From contig JAIBEK010000038.1 of assembly GCA_019459145.1 (NCBI GenBank), positions 1 through 64,000 on the forward strand: a stretch of 64,000 nucleotides of DNA, in the 5' to 3' direction. The position numbers and the translations under genes were made by a program. Below, one piece after another: positions 42,070 through 50,572 of the stretch. Source of the stretch: Arenimonas sp. (GTDB lineage Bacteria > Pseudomonadota > Alphaproteobacteria > Rhizobiales > Rhizobiaceae). The notes beneath the pieces are model-generated. The model ran no database searches. It worked only from the letters and a program-made list of their open reading frames with translations, and was not told the DNA's origin. The first letter of the stretch is position 1. Each line of letters starts with the position of its first letter.

Positions 42070-43176
42070 ATGCCATCGAATTCCGCGCCGCTTTCCTTCG
42101 ACATTAAGCCCAGTGCCAACCCGATGCCCGAGGCCGACCGCCTCGCTGCCTTCGACAATCTCGGGTTCGGCACGCTGTTTACCGATCATATGGCTGTCAT
42201 CCGCTGGAGCGAGGGCAAGGGCTGGCATGCGGCGGAAGTCACCGCGCGTGCGCCGTTCCCGATCGATCCGGCCGCAAGCGTGCTGCACTATGCGCAGGAG
42301 ATTTTCGAGGGCATGAAGGCCTATCGCACCGCCGATGGTCGCGCCGTGCTGTTTCGCCCGGAGGAAAACGCCCGCCGCTTCAACGAATCGGCCCGCCGCA
42401 TGGCTATGCCGGAACTGCCGGAGGCGGATTTCCTCGCGTCCGTCGAGAATCTGGTGAAACTCGACGCCCGGTGGATCCCCGCGGGCGAGGGCAGCAGCCT
42501 CTATCTGCGTCCCTTCATGTTCGCCAGCGAGACCTTCCTCGGCGTCAGGCCGTCGAAGGAGTACATCTTCTGCGTCATCGCATCGCCGGTCGGCCCCTAT
42601 TTCAAGGGTGGCGCCAAGCCGGTCAGCATCTGGGTGTCGCAGGACTATACCCGCGCCGCCCCCGGCGGGACCGGTGCCGCCAAGTGCGGCGGCAATTATG
42701 CGGCAAGCCTCGTCGCCCAGGCCGAAGCCTATGCCAAGGGCTGTGACCAGGTCGTCTTCCTCGATGCCGCCGAACACAAATGGGTCGAGGAACTCGGCGG
42801 CATGAACGTGTTCTTCGTCATGGACGACGGATCGATCGTCACCCCACCGCTCGGGGGCACCATCCTGCCCGGCATTACCCGCAAGTCGCTGATCGCGCTC
42901 GCCCGTGAAGAGGGCGTGACCGTCAACGAGAAGCCCTATTCCTTCGACGAGTGGAAGGCGGACGCGGCCAGCGGCAGGCTGAAGGAGGCCTTTGCCTGCG
43001 GCACCGCCGCCGTTGTCGCCGCGATCGGCACGGTCAGGTTCCCGCAAGGCGAATTCCAGATCGGCGGCGGCGAGACCGGTCCGCTGACGGCCCGGCTGCG
43101 CGACGCGCTGGTCGGCATCCAGCGCGGCCAGAGCAATGACCGCCACGGCTGGATCCACGTCATCGAAGGCGTCTGA
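42070..43176 (+). CDS. ilvE: branched-chain amino acid aminotransferase
   Basis: 368 residues, class IV PLP-dependent fold, of the longer eukaryote-like BCAT type. Visible features are the PLP lysine in AAKCGGNYAAS (about residue 203), EELGGMNVFFV with the cofactor-proximal Glu, TILPGITRKSL for the phosphate-binding loop, and FACGTAAVV. It interconverts leucine, isoleucine and valine with their 2-oxo acids, the last step of synthesis or first of degradation. It lies just downstream of ETF-QO (gap 234 bp), consistent with a branched-chain amino acid theme, and ends at a strong terminator. Confidence 0.93.
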   Translation: MPSNSAPLSFDIKPSANPMPEADRLAAFDNLGFGTLFTDHMAVIRWSEGKGWHAAEVTARAPFPIDPAASVLHYAQEIFEGMKAYRTADGRAVLFRPEENARRFNESARRMAMPELPEADFLASVENLVKLDARWIPAGEGSSLYLRPFMFASETFLGVRPSKEYIFCVIASPVGPYFKGGAKPVSIWVSQDYTRAAPGGTGAAKCGGNYAASLVAQAEAYAKGCDQVVFLDAAEHKWVEELGGMNVFFVMDDGSIVTPPLGGTILPGITRKSLIALAREEGVTVNEKPYSFDEWKADAASGRLKEAFACGTAAVVAAIGTVRFPQGEFQIGGGETGPLTARLRDALVGIQRGQSNDRHGWIHVIEGV

Positions 43177-43201
43177 TTAAGCGTCGGTCTGTTCGTTTGA
43201 C

Positions 43202-43244
43202 CCATGAGGCCCGTTCCCAGCGCGAACGGGCCTCATGGCGTTTT
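43202..43244 (+). terminator. intrinsic terminator after ilvE
   Basis: CCATGAGGCCCGTTC (43202-43216) pairs perfectly over 15 bp with GAACGGGCCTCATGG (43224-43238), followed by CGTTTT. It lies 25 nt after the ilvE stop and also faces the end of the convergent DoxX gene. Confidence 0.9.
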
Positions 43245-43270
43245 CGGCCGCCGGCCTGGCCGTTCCGGCG

Positions 43271-43666
43271 CTATCGCTCCGCCTTCCAGGCGACCACCAT
43301 CAATGCGCCGACGATCGAGATGTGCTCCATCACCACATAGAATTCGATGGTTTTGAAGGGTTCTTCCATCGTCCAGAAATTATGCGCGATCGGGATGGTG
43401 AGAAGGGTGAAGACGCCGAGCATGCCGGCGCCGAGCCAGGTCCAGCGGTTGAGGATGATCAGCGCCGAGCCGACGATCTGGACGATGATCGTGGCCACCG
43501 CGAAGACGGCGGGCGGGTTGAGGCCGAAATGCGCCATCTCGCCGACGGCGCCGGGGAAATCGAGCAGCTTGGCGATGCCGCTCGCCCAGAACATGAAGGT
43601 GAGCGTGATCCGGGCGAGATAGCCGAACCAGCTGGTTGTGGTCAAAGAAGTAATGAAATCGGTCAT
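43271..43666 (-). CDS. DoxX-family membrane protein
   Basis: 131 residues from ATG 43666 (TTGGGGGATACTTG upstream). Four transmembrane helices are predicted, with the DoxX pattern ARITLTFMFWASGIAKLLDFPG (first 20 residues of the helix and loop: helix 1 and the 'SG..K..D' turn) and a C-terminal VMEHISIVGALMVVAW. DoxX/YphA-like proteins are inner-membrane proteins linked to thiol-redox stress. The substrate is unknown and the gene stands alone. Confidence 0.85.
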   Translation of the reverse strand: MTDFITSLTTTSWFGYLARITLTFMFWASGIAKLLDFPGAVGEMAHFGLNPPAVFAVATIIVQIVGSALIILNRWTWLGAGMLGVFTLLTIPIAHNFWTMEEPFKTIEFYVVMEHISIVGALMVVAWKAER

Positions 43667-43913
43667 CAAGTATCCCCCAAGTTTAAACATGCGCAGTCTG
43701 GCCATTTTGTGCGCCTTGGCAATGGTCAAATCCTGCCATGACGGGAAGACGCGCTTCGCGCGCGTTAATCCGTCTCTTTGCCCTATCCGACCGGGGCTCC
43801 GCTTTTTGACCGATGCCGCTCAGCCCTTAATGATCCTGCGCCTGTCTTAACCCGGCATTAACCATAAAATTCTTAAGTTTGGACCCATGTGAAGACTCAC
43901 TGGGGGCCTTGAG

Positions 43914-44528
43914 ATGACGATTTCCCGCCGCAGCCTGTTGATCGGCCTGCCGCTGCTGCTGGCCGGTTGCCAGACCGGACCGAGCCAGCAATCCATGTAT
44001 GATGCGCGTCCGAACGAGCCGCATCCGATGAAGAGGGTGCCGATCGACAAGATCAAGCCGGAATTGCGCCGCCAGGAGGTCGCCTACGAGACGAGCCAGC
44101 CGGCCGGCACGATCGTCGTCGACACACCGGCCCGCCGGCTCTATTACGTTCTCGGCAATGGCCGCGCCATCCGCTACGGGGTGGGCGTCGGCCGCAATGG
44201 CTATGCGCTGGCCGGGGTGGCCTCCATCGGCCGAAAGGCGGAATGGCCGAGCTGGACGCCGTCGCCCAACATGTTGCGCACCAATCCGGAAAGAAACATG
44301 AGATATGCCGGCGGCGTTCCGGGCGGTATCAACAATCCGCTCGGCGCCCGCGCCCTCTATCTTTATCGCGGCGGCAACGACACCATGTTCCGCATCCACG
44401 GCACCAATCAGCCTCAGTCGATCGGCCAGGCCATGTCGTCCGGCTGCATCCGCATGATGAACCACGACGTGATCGACCTCTATGAGCGCGCCAAGGTCGG
44501 CGGCCGGGTCGTGGTCTTGCAGGCCTGA
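43914..44528 (+). CDS. lipoprotein L,D-transpeptidase (YkuD domain)
   Basis: 204 residues. The signal MTISRRSLLIGLPLLLAGC gives a lipidated Cys19 and begins with a Tat-like SRRSLL. The YkuD domain (about 65-204) has the active-site pattern HGTN (H162) and SSGCIRM with catalytic C178. Such enzymes form 3-3 crosslinks in peptidoglycan or attach lipoproteins to it; a large set of LDTs is normal in polar-growing rhizobia. It is preceded by a 250-bp spacer and converges on an EamA gene. Confidence 0.9.
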   Translation: MTISRRSLLIGLPLLLAGCQTGPSQQSMYDARPNEPHPMKRVPIDKIKPELRRQEVAYETSQPAGTIVVDTPARRLYYVLGNGRAIRYGVGVGRNGYALAGVASIGRKAEWPSWTPSPNMLRTNPERNMRYAGGVPGGINNPLGARALYLYRGGNDTMFRIHGTNQPQSIGQAMSSGCIRMMNHDVIDLYERAKVGGRVVVLQA

Positions 44529-44553
44529 GGACTGGCTGCGGTTCAGGCCGATA

Positions 44554-45465
44554 TCAGCGTCCGGCGCGGCCCGAGAGCAGTCCGGTCGACAAGAGCACGC
44601 CGGCGCCGGTGACCAGCGTCGCCAGGATTGTCACCATGCCGAGCGGCTCGCCGAGCAGCATTGTGCCGCCGATCGCTGCCGCAACCGGCGTGACGGCGGT
44701 ATAGGCGGCAGCTTGCGTCCCGCCGAGGCTGCGTACCGCCGTACCATAGAGCACGGTGGCCAGCAGGCCGGACAGTAGCCCCTGCGTCACGAATTGCAGG
44801 CCGGTTTCCGCAATCGGTGCGGTCATGAGATGGGTACCGAGGACGGGGATGAGCGCGAGGTTGATGATCGTCGACCAGATGCAGATCAGCGCGCCGCCCT
44901 CGAAGGCCGAAAGTCCCGACTTGCGGAAGGCATGGGTGTAGATCGCCCACAGTGTCGCCCCGGCCGGCAGCACCGTATAGCTGACCCAGGACAGGCGACC
45001 GGACGACAGATTGTCCACCAGCAGCAGGATGCCGCCGGCAAGAATGGCCAGCATGCCGAGCTTGCGCATGCGATCGGGTCGTTCGCCGAGAAGTAGGATG
45101 CCGATCAGCGCGGCGGCCAGCGGCATGACGCCGGGCAGAAGCACGCCGGCGGCGGAGGCAGGCGTCGCCTTCATGCCGAAGCCGACCAGTTGGAAGAACG
45201 GCGCGCCGGAGCCCAGCACCATCAGCACCAGCGTCCATTTCGGCGTGCCCCTGGGCCAGAGCCCGGTACGCAGCCAGAAGGGAGAGAGCAGGAGGGCGGG
45301 CACGCCATAGCGCAGCAGGCTGAGGTCGAGCGCCGACAGCGAGGTGCCGACGCTGTGTCGCGTCGAGATCAGCCAGGCCGCCCAGATCAGCACGACCGAC
45401 AGGGCAGAGGCGGCGCCGAGGCCGGCGGATAGCGGAGGTCGGGTGGCGGGGCTGGCGGCGGTCAT
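44554..45465 (-). CDS. EamA/DMT-family transporter
   Basis: 303 residues from ATG 45465 with a perfect AAGGAG upstream. It has about ten transmembrane helices in two EamA repeats (SVVLIWAAWLISTRHSVGTS at the start, ILLLGERP ending repeat one, and GGTMLLGEPLGMVTILATLV in repeat two). It is probably an exporter of amino acids or other small metabolites. It is transcribed divergently from an Lrp/AsnC regulator, which fits a regulated amino acid exporter. Confidence 0.85.
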   Translation of the reverse strand: MTAASPATRPPLSAGLGAASALSVVLIWAAWLISTRHSVGTSLSALDLSLLRYGVPALLLSPFWLRTGLWPRGTPKWTLVLMVLGSGAPFFQLVGFGMKATPASAAGVLLPGVMPLAAALIGILLLGERPDRMRKLGMLAILAGGILLLVDNLSSGRLSWVSYTVLPAGATLWAIYTHAFRKSGLSAFEGGALICIWSTIINLALIPVLGTHLMTAPIAETGLQFVTQGLLSGLLATVLYGTAVRSLGGTQAAAYTAVTPVAAAIGGTMLLGEPLGMVTILATLVTGAGVLLSTGLLSGRAGR

Positions 45466-45590
45466 GGAATGCTCCTTGAATGAAGGCGCCAGTTTAGCCC
45501 CGGCGCTCGTGGTGTGTCCTTGCCATTTGTACTTGCCTGACCGCGTCGATTGGCACAAAATTGCGCAGACCTGGAGAATGGTTCGGAAGA

Positions 45591-46067
45591 ATGCCAAAAC
45601 TCGACAAATTCGATCTAGCGATCCTCGCCGCGCTGCAAGACGATGCGCGGGCGACCAATGTCGAGATCGCCGAGCGGGTGAACCTCTCTCCGTCACCCTG
45701 CCTGAGGCGCATCCGGATGTTGGAGGAGGCAGGAATCATCCGTGGCTACCGCGCCGACCTCGACCGGCGGGCGCTGGGTCTGGAACTGACGGTCTTCGTC
45801 GCCTTCAAGGTGGCCCATCACACCCGCGAACATGCCCAGGCCTTCCAGCAGGCGCTGCAGGATCTGCCGGAAGTGGTCGGCTGCTACATGATTTCCGGCC
45901 ATTCTGATTTCATGGCCGAAGTGGTGGTCGAGAACCTTGGCGCCTATGAGGCGCTTCTGACCGACAAACTGCTGGTCCTGCCGCATGTCACCGACATCCA
46001 GTCAAACTTCGCCATCCGCAGCGTCAAGACCGGCGGCCCGCTGAAGCTGCCGGCGGTCAAGGGGTAG
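45591..46067 (+). CDS. Lrp/AsnC-family transcriptional regulator
   Basis: 158 residues. An N-terminal helix-turn-helix (LDKFDLAILAALQDDARATN, then VEIAERVNLSPSPCLRRIRM) is joined to a RAM/ACT-like effector domain (VVGCYMISGHSDFMAEVVVE). ATG 45591 gives the usual MPKLDKFD start; a TTG at 45561 would add ten residues. It is divergent from the EamA transporter and probably controls it in response to an amino acid. Confidence 0.88.
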   Translation: MPKLDKFDLAILAALQDDARATNVEIAERVNLSPSPCLRRIRMLEEAGIIRGYRADLDRRALGLELTVFVAFKVAHHTREHAQAFQQALQDLPEVVGCYMISGHSDFMAEVVVENLGAYEALLTDKLLVLPHVTDIQSNFAIRSVKTGGPLKLPAVKG

Positions 46068-46094
46068 GGATATTCGGTCCGCGCCGAAGGAACA

Positions 46095-46120
46095 CGAGGC
46101 GGGGGCGGACCCCCGCCTCG
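46095..46120. terminator. GC-rich hairpin between convergent genes
   Basis: CGAGGCGGGGG (46095-46105) pairs with CCCCCGCCTCG (46110-46120) around a four-base loop. It lies between the ends of the Lrp gene and the quinone reductase gene. There is no T-run on either side, so it may act as a weak or Rho-assisted bidirectional terminator. Confidence 0.6.
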
Positions 46121-46129
46121 ACGTCGTGG

Positions 46130-47146
46130 TCAGAAGCCCTCGAGCACGATCTTGCCCTTTGTCCGGCCGGACTCGATCAGTCCGTGCGCCTTCTTCAGAT
46201 TGGCGGCGTTGATGGTGCCGAGCGTTTCGGTCAGCGTCGTGCGGATCTGGCCGCTGTCCACCAGTTCGGCGACGTGGGTGAGCAGCTTGTGTTGCTCGAT
46301 CATGTCGGCGGTCTGGAACACGGCGCGGGTGAACATCGATTCCCAGTGGATCGACACCGCCTTGCCCTTGAACGGCATGACGTCGAAGCCGCCCTTGATT
46401 TCGTCGATGATGCCGAACCGCCCCTGCGGTGCGATGATCGCCAGGAGATCGGCTGCATGCAGATCGCTGCGGGTGACCGAGAAGATGAAGGCCGGCGCGC
46501 CGATGTCGAGCTCCGCGTATTGTGGCGCCAGCGCCTGGCTGTGGTCGAGAACGTGATGGGCGCCCAGATCCTTGACCCACTCGCTGGTTTCCGGCCGGGA
46601 CGTGGTGGTGATGATGGTAAGGCTCGTCAGGGCGCGAGCGAGTTGGATCGCCATCGAACCGACGCCGCCTGCGCCGCCGGTGACGAGCAGGGCGTTGTTG
46701 GCTCCGGCGATCTTGTCGTGCACCTTCAGCCTGTGGAACAGCATTTCATAGGCGGTAATCGCGGTCAGCGGGATCGCCGCCGCTTCGGCGAAGCTCAGGC
46801 TTTTCGGCTTCAATCCGACGATGCGCTCGTCCACGAGATGGAATTCGGCGTTGGTGCCCGGACGGTTGATGACGCCGGCATAGAAAACCTCGTCGCCGGG
46901 TTTGAACAGGGTGACGTTCTCGCCGACCGCCTTGACCACGCCCGAGGCGTCGTAACCGAGAATGCGGTGCTGTCCGGGTTCCGGCTGGGCGGCGGATCGG
47001 ACCTTGGTGTCGACCGGGTTCACCGAGACGGCCTTCACCTCGACCAGCAGGTCATGTCCCCGGGCTTCCGGAACGGGGAGGTCGATGTCGACCAGCGAAG
47101 TCTCTGCGGTGATGGGTTGGGGCGTCTGGTAGCCGACTGCACGCAT
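46130..47146 (-). CDS. zinc-type alcohol dehydrogenase-like NADPH:quinone reductase (MDR superfamily)
   Basis: 338 residues. The N-terminal GroES-like domain has VSVNPVDTKVR and LGYDASGVVKAVGENV, and the Rossmann domain has LLVTGGAGGVGSMAIQLARA (nucleotide-binding AxxGGVG). There are no zinc-ligand cysteines, so it is of the zinc-independent quinone reductase type despite its common name. It is divergent from an HxlR regulator across a 123-bp region with strong dyads, a frequent arrangement in electrophile/quinone stress loci. Its physiological substrate is unknown. Confidence 0.88.
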   Translation of the reverse strand: MRAVGYQTPQPITAETSLVDIDLPVPEARGHDLLVEVKAVSVNPVDTKVRSAAQPEPGQHRILGYDASGVVKAVGENVTLFKPGDEVFYAGVINRPGTNAEFHLVDERIVGLKPKSLSFAEAAAIPLTAITAYEMLFHRLKVHDKIAGANNALLVTGGAGGVGSMAIQLARALTSLTIITTTSRPETSEWVKDLGAHHVLDHSQALAPQYAELDIGAPAFIFSVTRSDLHAADLLAIIAPQGRFGIIDEIKGGFDVMPFKGKAVSIHWESMFTRAVFQTADMIEQHKLLTHVAELVDSGQIRTTLTETLGTINAANLKKAHGLIESGRTKGKIVLEGF

Positions 47147-47213
47147 GGACGGTCTCCTTCAGGGGTTTGCACGTTCTTCAATTGCTACGTATATTCCCAG
47201 GATGCAAGAATGC

Positions 47214-47265
47214 ACATTTTATGTCTATAGGGGCATAAAATGTATGTAGTATCAAAAAGGATACT
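47214..47265. promoter_or_regulatory. two inverted repeats in the hxlR/quinone reductase divergent promoter
   Basis: ACATTTTATG (47214-47223) and CATAAAATGT (47234-47243) form a perfect 10-bp inverted repeat with a 10-bp spacer. A second dyad AGTATC-N6-GATACT follows at 47248-47265, just 5 bp before the hxlR start. These are likely binding sites of the HxlR protein, controlling both itself and the reductase. Confidence 0.7.
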
Positions 47266-47269
47266 GTAA

Positions 47270-47683
47270 ATGTCCCGACCGCGCGCCAAACTGACGAACA
47301 ATTTCCCCGGCTGTCCGGTCGAGTCGACCCTGAGCCTGCTCGACGGCAAGTGGAAGGGCGTGATCCTCTTCCATCTGCTGAACGACGGGACGCTGCGCTT
47401 CAATGAATTGCGGCGCAGGCTTTCGGCGGTGACGCAGCGCATGCTGACCAAGCAGCTGCGCGAGCTGGAGGAAGCCGGCATCGTCGCGCGCAAGGTCTTT
47501 GCCGTGGTGCCGCCGCGGGTCGATTATTCGCTCACCCCGCTCGGCCTGAGCCTCGAGCCGGTGATCCTGGCGCTCGACACCTGGGGCAAGAGCCATGTGG
47601 TCTGCAAGAACGGGGTGAAGACCGTGTCCCTGCCCGAGGAACAGGCGGCAGCAATCGACGCGGATGCCCGCTCAGCGGCCTGA
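47270..47683 (+). CDS. HxlR-family winged-helix regulator
   Basis: 137 residues with the HxlR signature: CPVESTLSLLDGKWKGVILF with the single N-terminal Cys (C15) typical of redox- or aldehyde-sensing members, RFNELRRRLSAVTQRMLTKQ as recognition region, and VDYSLTPLGLSLEP in the wing. The likely targets are the divergent quinone reductase and itself. Its end overlaps the end of the convergent MFS gene by 12 bp. Confidence 0.9.
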   Translation: MSRPRAKLTNNFPGCPVESTLSLLDGKWKGVILFHLLNDGTLRFNELRRRLSAVTQRMLTKQLRELEEAGIVARKVFAVVPPRVDYSLTPLGLSLEPVILALDTWGKSHVVCKNGVKTVSLPEEQAAAIDADARSAA

Positions 47684-48907
47684 GCCGCGCTTCTCGATCA
47701 GGACGGAGAGCAGGAAGATCACAAGGCCGAGAGCTGACAGGGCGGCGCCGACGAAACCGGTCGCGCCATAGCCAAATCCCCAGGTGATCACCAGACCACC
47801 GAGCCAGGCGCCGAGCGCATTGGCGATGTTGAAGGCGGAATGGTTGGAGGCCGCCGCCAGCGTCTGGGCATCGGCCGCGACATCCATCAGCCGGGTCTGC
47901 ACGGCCGGGCAGGCGGCAAAGCCGCAACCGGTGAGGAACACGCAGATGCACAGCATGACGGGATCATGCGCGGTCAGGGAAAAGATGCTCATCAGCACGA
48001 CATTGAAGGCGAGCATGCCGCCGATCGTGCCCTTCAGCGAATAGTCGGCCATGCGCGAGCCGAGGACATTGCCGACATTCATGCCGATACCGAACAGCGC
48101 CAGAACGATTGCCACCATGCTGGCCGGAAGGCCGGCGGTGTCGGTGGTGGTCTTGGCGATATAGCTGAAGATCGAGAACATGCCGCCAAAGCCGACGGCG
48201 GCGACGGCGAGCGTCAGCCAGACCTGCAGCCGGCCGAACGCGCCGAGTTCGCGGCGGATGCTGGCGCCGTCCGCCACCTTGTCCTTCGGCAGGTAGAGCG
48301 CAATCAACACGACGGTCACAACGGCGATGGCGCCGACCATCAGGAACGCCGCCCGCCAGCTCATCATCTGGCCGAGCAAGGTGGCGATCGGCGTGCCGAT
48401 CAGGGTGGCGATGGTCAGCCCGAGCATGACCCGCCCGACGGCGCGGGCGCGCCGATGCGGCGGCACCATGGAGGCGGCGACCAGGGCGGCCACGCCGAAA
48501 TAGGCGCCGTGCGGCAGGCCGGTGATAAAACGCAGCGCGGTAAAGGAGAGAAAGTCGGGGGCGAGCGCGCTCATGACATTGCCGATGGCGAAGACGCCCA
48601 TCAGAGCCAGAAGCAGGGTGCGGCGCGACAGTTTTGCCGCGAGCACGGCGATGATCGGCGCGCCGATCACCACGCCCAGCGCATAGGCGCTGATGACCTG
48701 GCCGGCCTCCGGCACGCTGACACCGTAAGCCGTGGCCACCTCCGGCAGCAGCCCCATGATGACGAACTCCCCGGTGCCGATGCCGAAACCGCCCGCGGCA
48801 AGCGCGATCTCGATCAAGATCATCATTAGCGGCGTCAGCGTCTGGGCGGGGGCGGTCGTTTCCGTACCGGTTCCAAGATCGGGGCGAAGGGCGCTACAGT
48901 CGGTCAT
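47672..48907 (-). CDS. MFS transporter, DHA1 group (AraJ/NepI-like)
   Basis: 411 residues from ATG 48907 (CCAAGGTGATTGC upstream). Twelve hydrophobic helices are evident. FGIGTGEFVIMGLLPEVATA in helix 1 is typical of the sugar-efflux/AraJ-like DHA1 group, and motif A-like residues occur as AAKLSRRTLLL after helix 2. It is probably a proton-driven exporter of drugs, purine nucleosides or sugars. Upstream in-frame sequence to 49252 lacks coding character. Convergent with hxlR. Confidence 0.88.
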   Translation of the reverse strand: MTDCSALRPDLGTGTETTAPAQTLTPLMMILIEIALAAGGFGIGTGEFVIMGLLPEVATAYGVSVPEAGQVISAYALGVVIGAPIIAVLAAKLSRRTLLLALMGVFAIGNVMSALAPDFLSFTALRFITGLPHGAYFGVAALVAASMVPPHRRARAVGRVMLGLTIATLIGTPIATLLGQMMSWRAAFLMVGAIAVVTVVLIALYLPKDKVADGASIRRELGAFGRLQVWLTLAVAAVGFGGMFSIFSYIAKTTTDTAGLPASMVAIVLALFGIGMNVGNVLGSRMADYSLKGTIGGMLAFNVVLMSIFSLTAHDPVMLCICVFLTGCGFAACPAVQTRLMDVAADAQTLAAASNHSAFNIANALGAWLGGLVITWGFGYGATGFVGAALSALGLVIFLLSVLIEKRGSGR

Positions 48908-49196
48908 GCAATCACCTTGGGTCGGCCGCTTCGTTGCGGTCGAGAAAGGACGGGGAGGAACGGTCTGGCGTGGGGGCATCCGGGCGTGCCCGGTTGCGTA
49001 GATCTTTGCGGAAGGTGATTTGACGGTTATCATGTTCTTGTGCGCTGCCGCAAAGCCTGTGTGTGCTGCCGCTTGATTTTTGTCCGGCCGATCCCGACTT
49101 CCAGGGGAGAGACGAAACCATTCCCGGTGTGCCGCGTTGATCGACGCTGCCCGCAGCTGCGAAAATCCTGCCGGATGGCGGAGCGGAAAAGGATCC

Positions 49197-50117
49197 ATGA
49201 AACTCACAGCGGTATTCAATCGGGACGGCGGTACGTTCAAGACCACCGACATGGACGCCTATTGCGCCCGCGCGGACGAGATCTTCCGTGCCGCCGGCCA
49301 TGACATATCCTTCAGCGTGGTGGAAGGGCGCGACGTGGTGGAGCGGCTGGAGGCGGCGGCGTGTGAGGAAGGCATCGATGCGCTGATCGCCGGGGGTGGC
49401 GACGGCACGATCTCGGCCGCCGCCGGCATCGCCTGGAAGGCGGGGATACCGCTCGGCGTCGTGCCGGCGGGAACGATGAACCTGTTTGCCCGCTCGCTGA
49501 AACTGCCGCTCGATATTCACGCCGTTCTGGAAACGCTGGCCCAGGGCCGGGTTCAGGCCGTCGATATCGCAACGGTCAACGACCGCCCCTTCGTCCATCA
49601 GTTTTCCGCCGGTCTGCATGCTCGCATGGTGCGCATGCGCAATGCCATGGATTTCGCCTCGCGACTCGGCAAGATGCGGGCGAGCACGCGCGCGGCGCTC
49701 GGCGTCATGCTGCGCCCGTCGCGCTTCGAGGTGATCTTCGACATCGACCATGACGGGCGAAACGAGCATCGTGTTGTCTCGGCGATTTCGGTATCTAACA
49801 ATCCGTTCGGCGAAAACCCGCTGTTCTTCGCCGACGACCTGACCACCGGCAAGCTCGGCGTCTATCTGGCCGATCCGTTGAAGCCGGTCGGCGTGGCCAA
49901 ACTGGCGCTCGACATTGTTCGCGGCCGGCTGAAGGACAATGAGGCGGTCAACGCCACCACCGCCGAACGCGTGAGGCTGCATTTCCCCAAGCGCCGTCAC
50001 GGGGCGCTCTGCGTCGTCGACGGTGAATTGTTGCGGATGCCGCGCGACGTGGACATTCGGGTGCATGCCGGAGAATTGAAGGTTCTGGTGCCTGCTGCCG
50101 ATCCGTCTTCGGCCTGA
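49197..50117 (+). CDS. diacylglycerol kinase-family lipid kinase
   Basis: 306 residues from ATG 49197 behind GGAAAAGGATCC. The DAGK catalytic domain is clear: GGGDGTISAAA (ATP-binding, about residues 65-75) and LGVVPAGTMNLFARSL. The C-terminal domain shows VVDGELLRMPRD with the conserved DGE. Bacterial members phosphorylate diacylglycerol, sphingosine-like or other lipids. No neighbouring lipid gene narrows the substrate. Confidence 0.88.
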   Translation: MKLTAVFNRDGGTFKTTDMDAYCARADEIFRAAGHDISFSVVEGRDVVERLEAAACEEGIDALIAGGGDGTISAAAGIAWKAGIPLGVVPAGTMNLFARSLKLPLDIHAVLETLAQGRVQAVDIATVNDRPFVHQFSAGLHARMVRMRNAMDFASRLGKMRASTRAALGVMLRPSRFEVIFDIDHDGRNEHRVVSAISVSNNPFGENPLFFADDLTTGKLGVYLADPLKPVGVAKLALDIVRGRLKDNEAVNATTAERVRLHFPKRRHGALCVVDGELLRMPRDVDIRVHAGELKVLVPAADPSSA

Positions 50118-50137
50118 CTGCAAGCGGTCGTTTCCGC

Positions 50138-50572
50138 TCAGTTCTGCGGGTAGATCACACCCTTACGCAGGATCAGGTTGGCGTAGAGCGCCGGCTCGCC
50201 GGTCTGCACCACCGTATGGGCCGCCTTCACCCTTTTGTAGAAATCCTGGCCGACCAGTGGCACGACCCGGCGTACGGGTTCATGCCGGGCGCAGCAGGCG
50301 ATCATCTGCTGGTGGATCGGGTCGAGCCGCTCGGCGTCGCTTCCGACCGTGGAGCGGAAGATCGCCTCGGGCACGAAATCGTCGATCGGCATAAGGCTGA
50401 GAATGGCGTTGACCACGGCGACGATGCCGTGGCCGTCAAGGCGAACCAGGCGCCTCGCATGCTCGAGGGCGGGATAATTGCCGTCGACGACGGCGATTTC
50501 GTCGCCATGGCCCATGGCGCGCAGCGTCGCCAGCAGATCGGGGCTCAATAGCGGGTCAATTCCCTTCAGCAT
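50138..50572 (-). CDS. fucU: RbsD/FucU-family sugar mutarotase
   Basis: 144 residues from ATG 50572, preceded by CAAGGAAATCGATC. MLKGIDPLLSPDLLATLRAM then GHGDEIAVVDGNYPA is the FucU hallmark, with the catalytic His in GHGD; the C-terminal YANLILRKGV is also typical. FucU interconverts alpha and beta anomers of L-fucose or related sugars. It overlaps the end of the ROK regulator gene by 17 bp, so they are co-transcribed and linked to the fructose (frc) transport locus. The actual sugar here could be fructose, fucose, ribose or another. Confidence 0.88.
   Translation of the reverse strand: MLKGIDPLLSPDLLATLRAMGHGDEIAVVDGNYPALEHARRLVRLDGHGIVAVVNAILSLMPIDDFVPEAIFRSTVGSDAERLDPIHQQMIACCARHEPVRRVVPLVGQDFYKRVKAAHTVVQTGEPALYANLILRKGVIYPQN

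Noticed and set aside
46095..46120. Strong intrinsic terminator
   Set aside because: The stem is excellent but neither side has a T-run, so it is kept only as a hairpin of uncertain effect.
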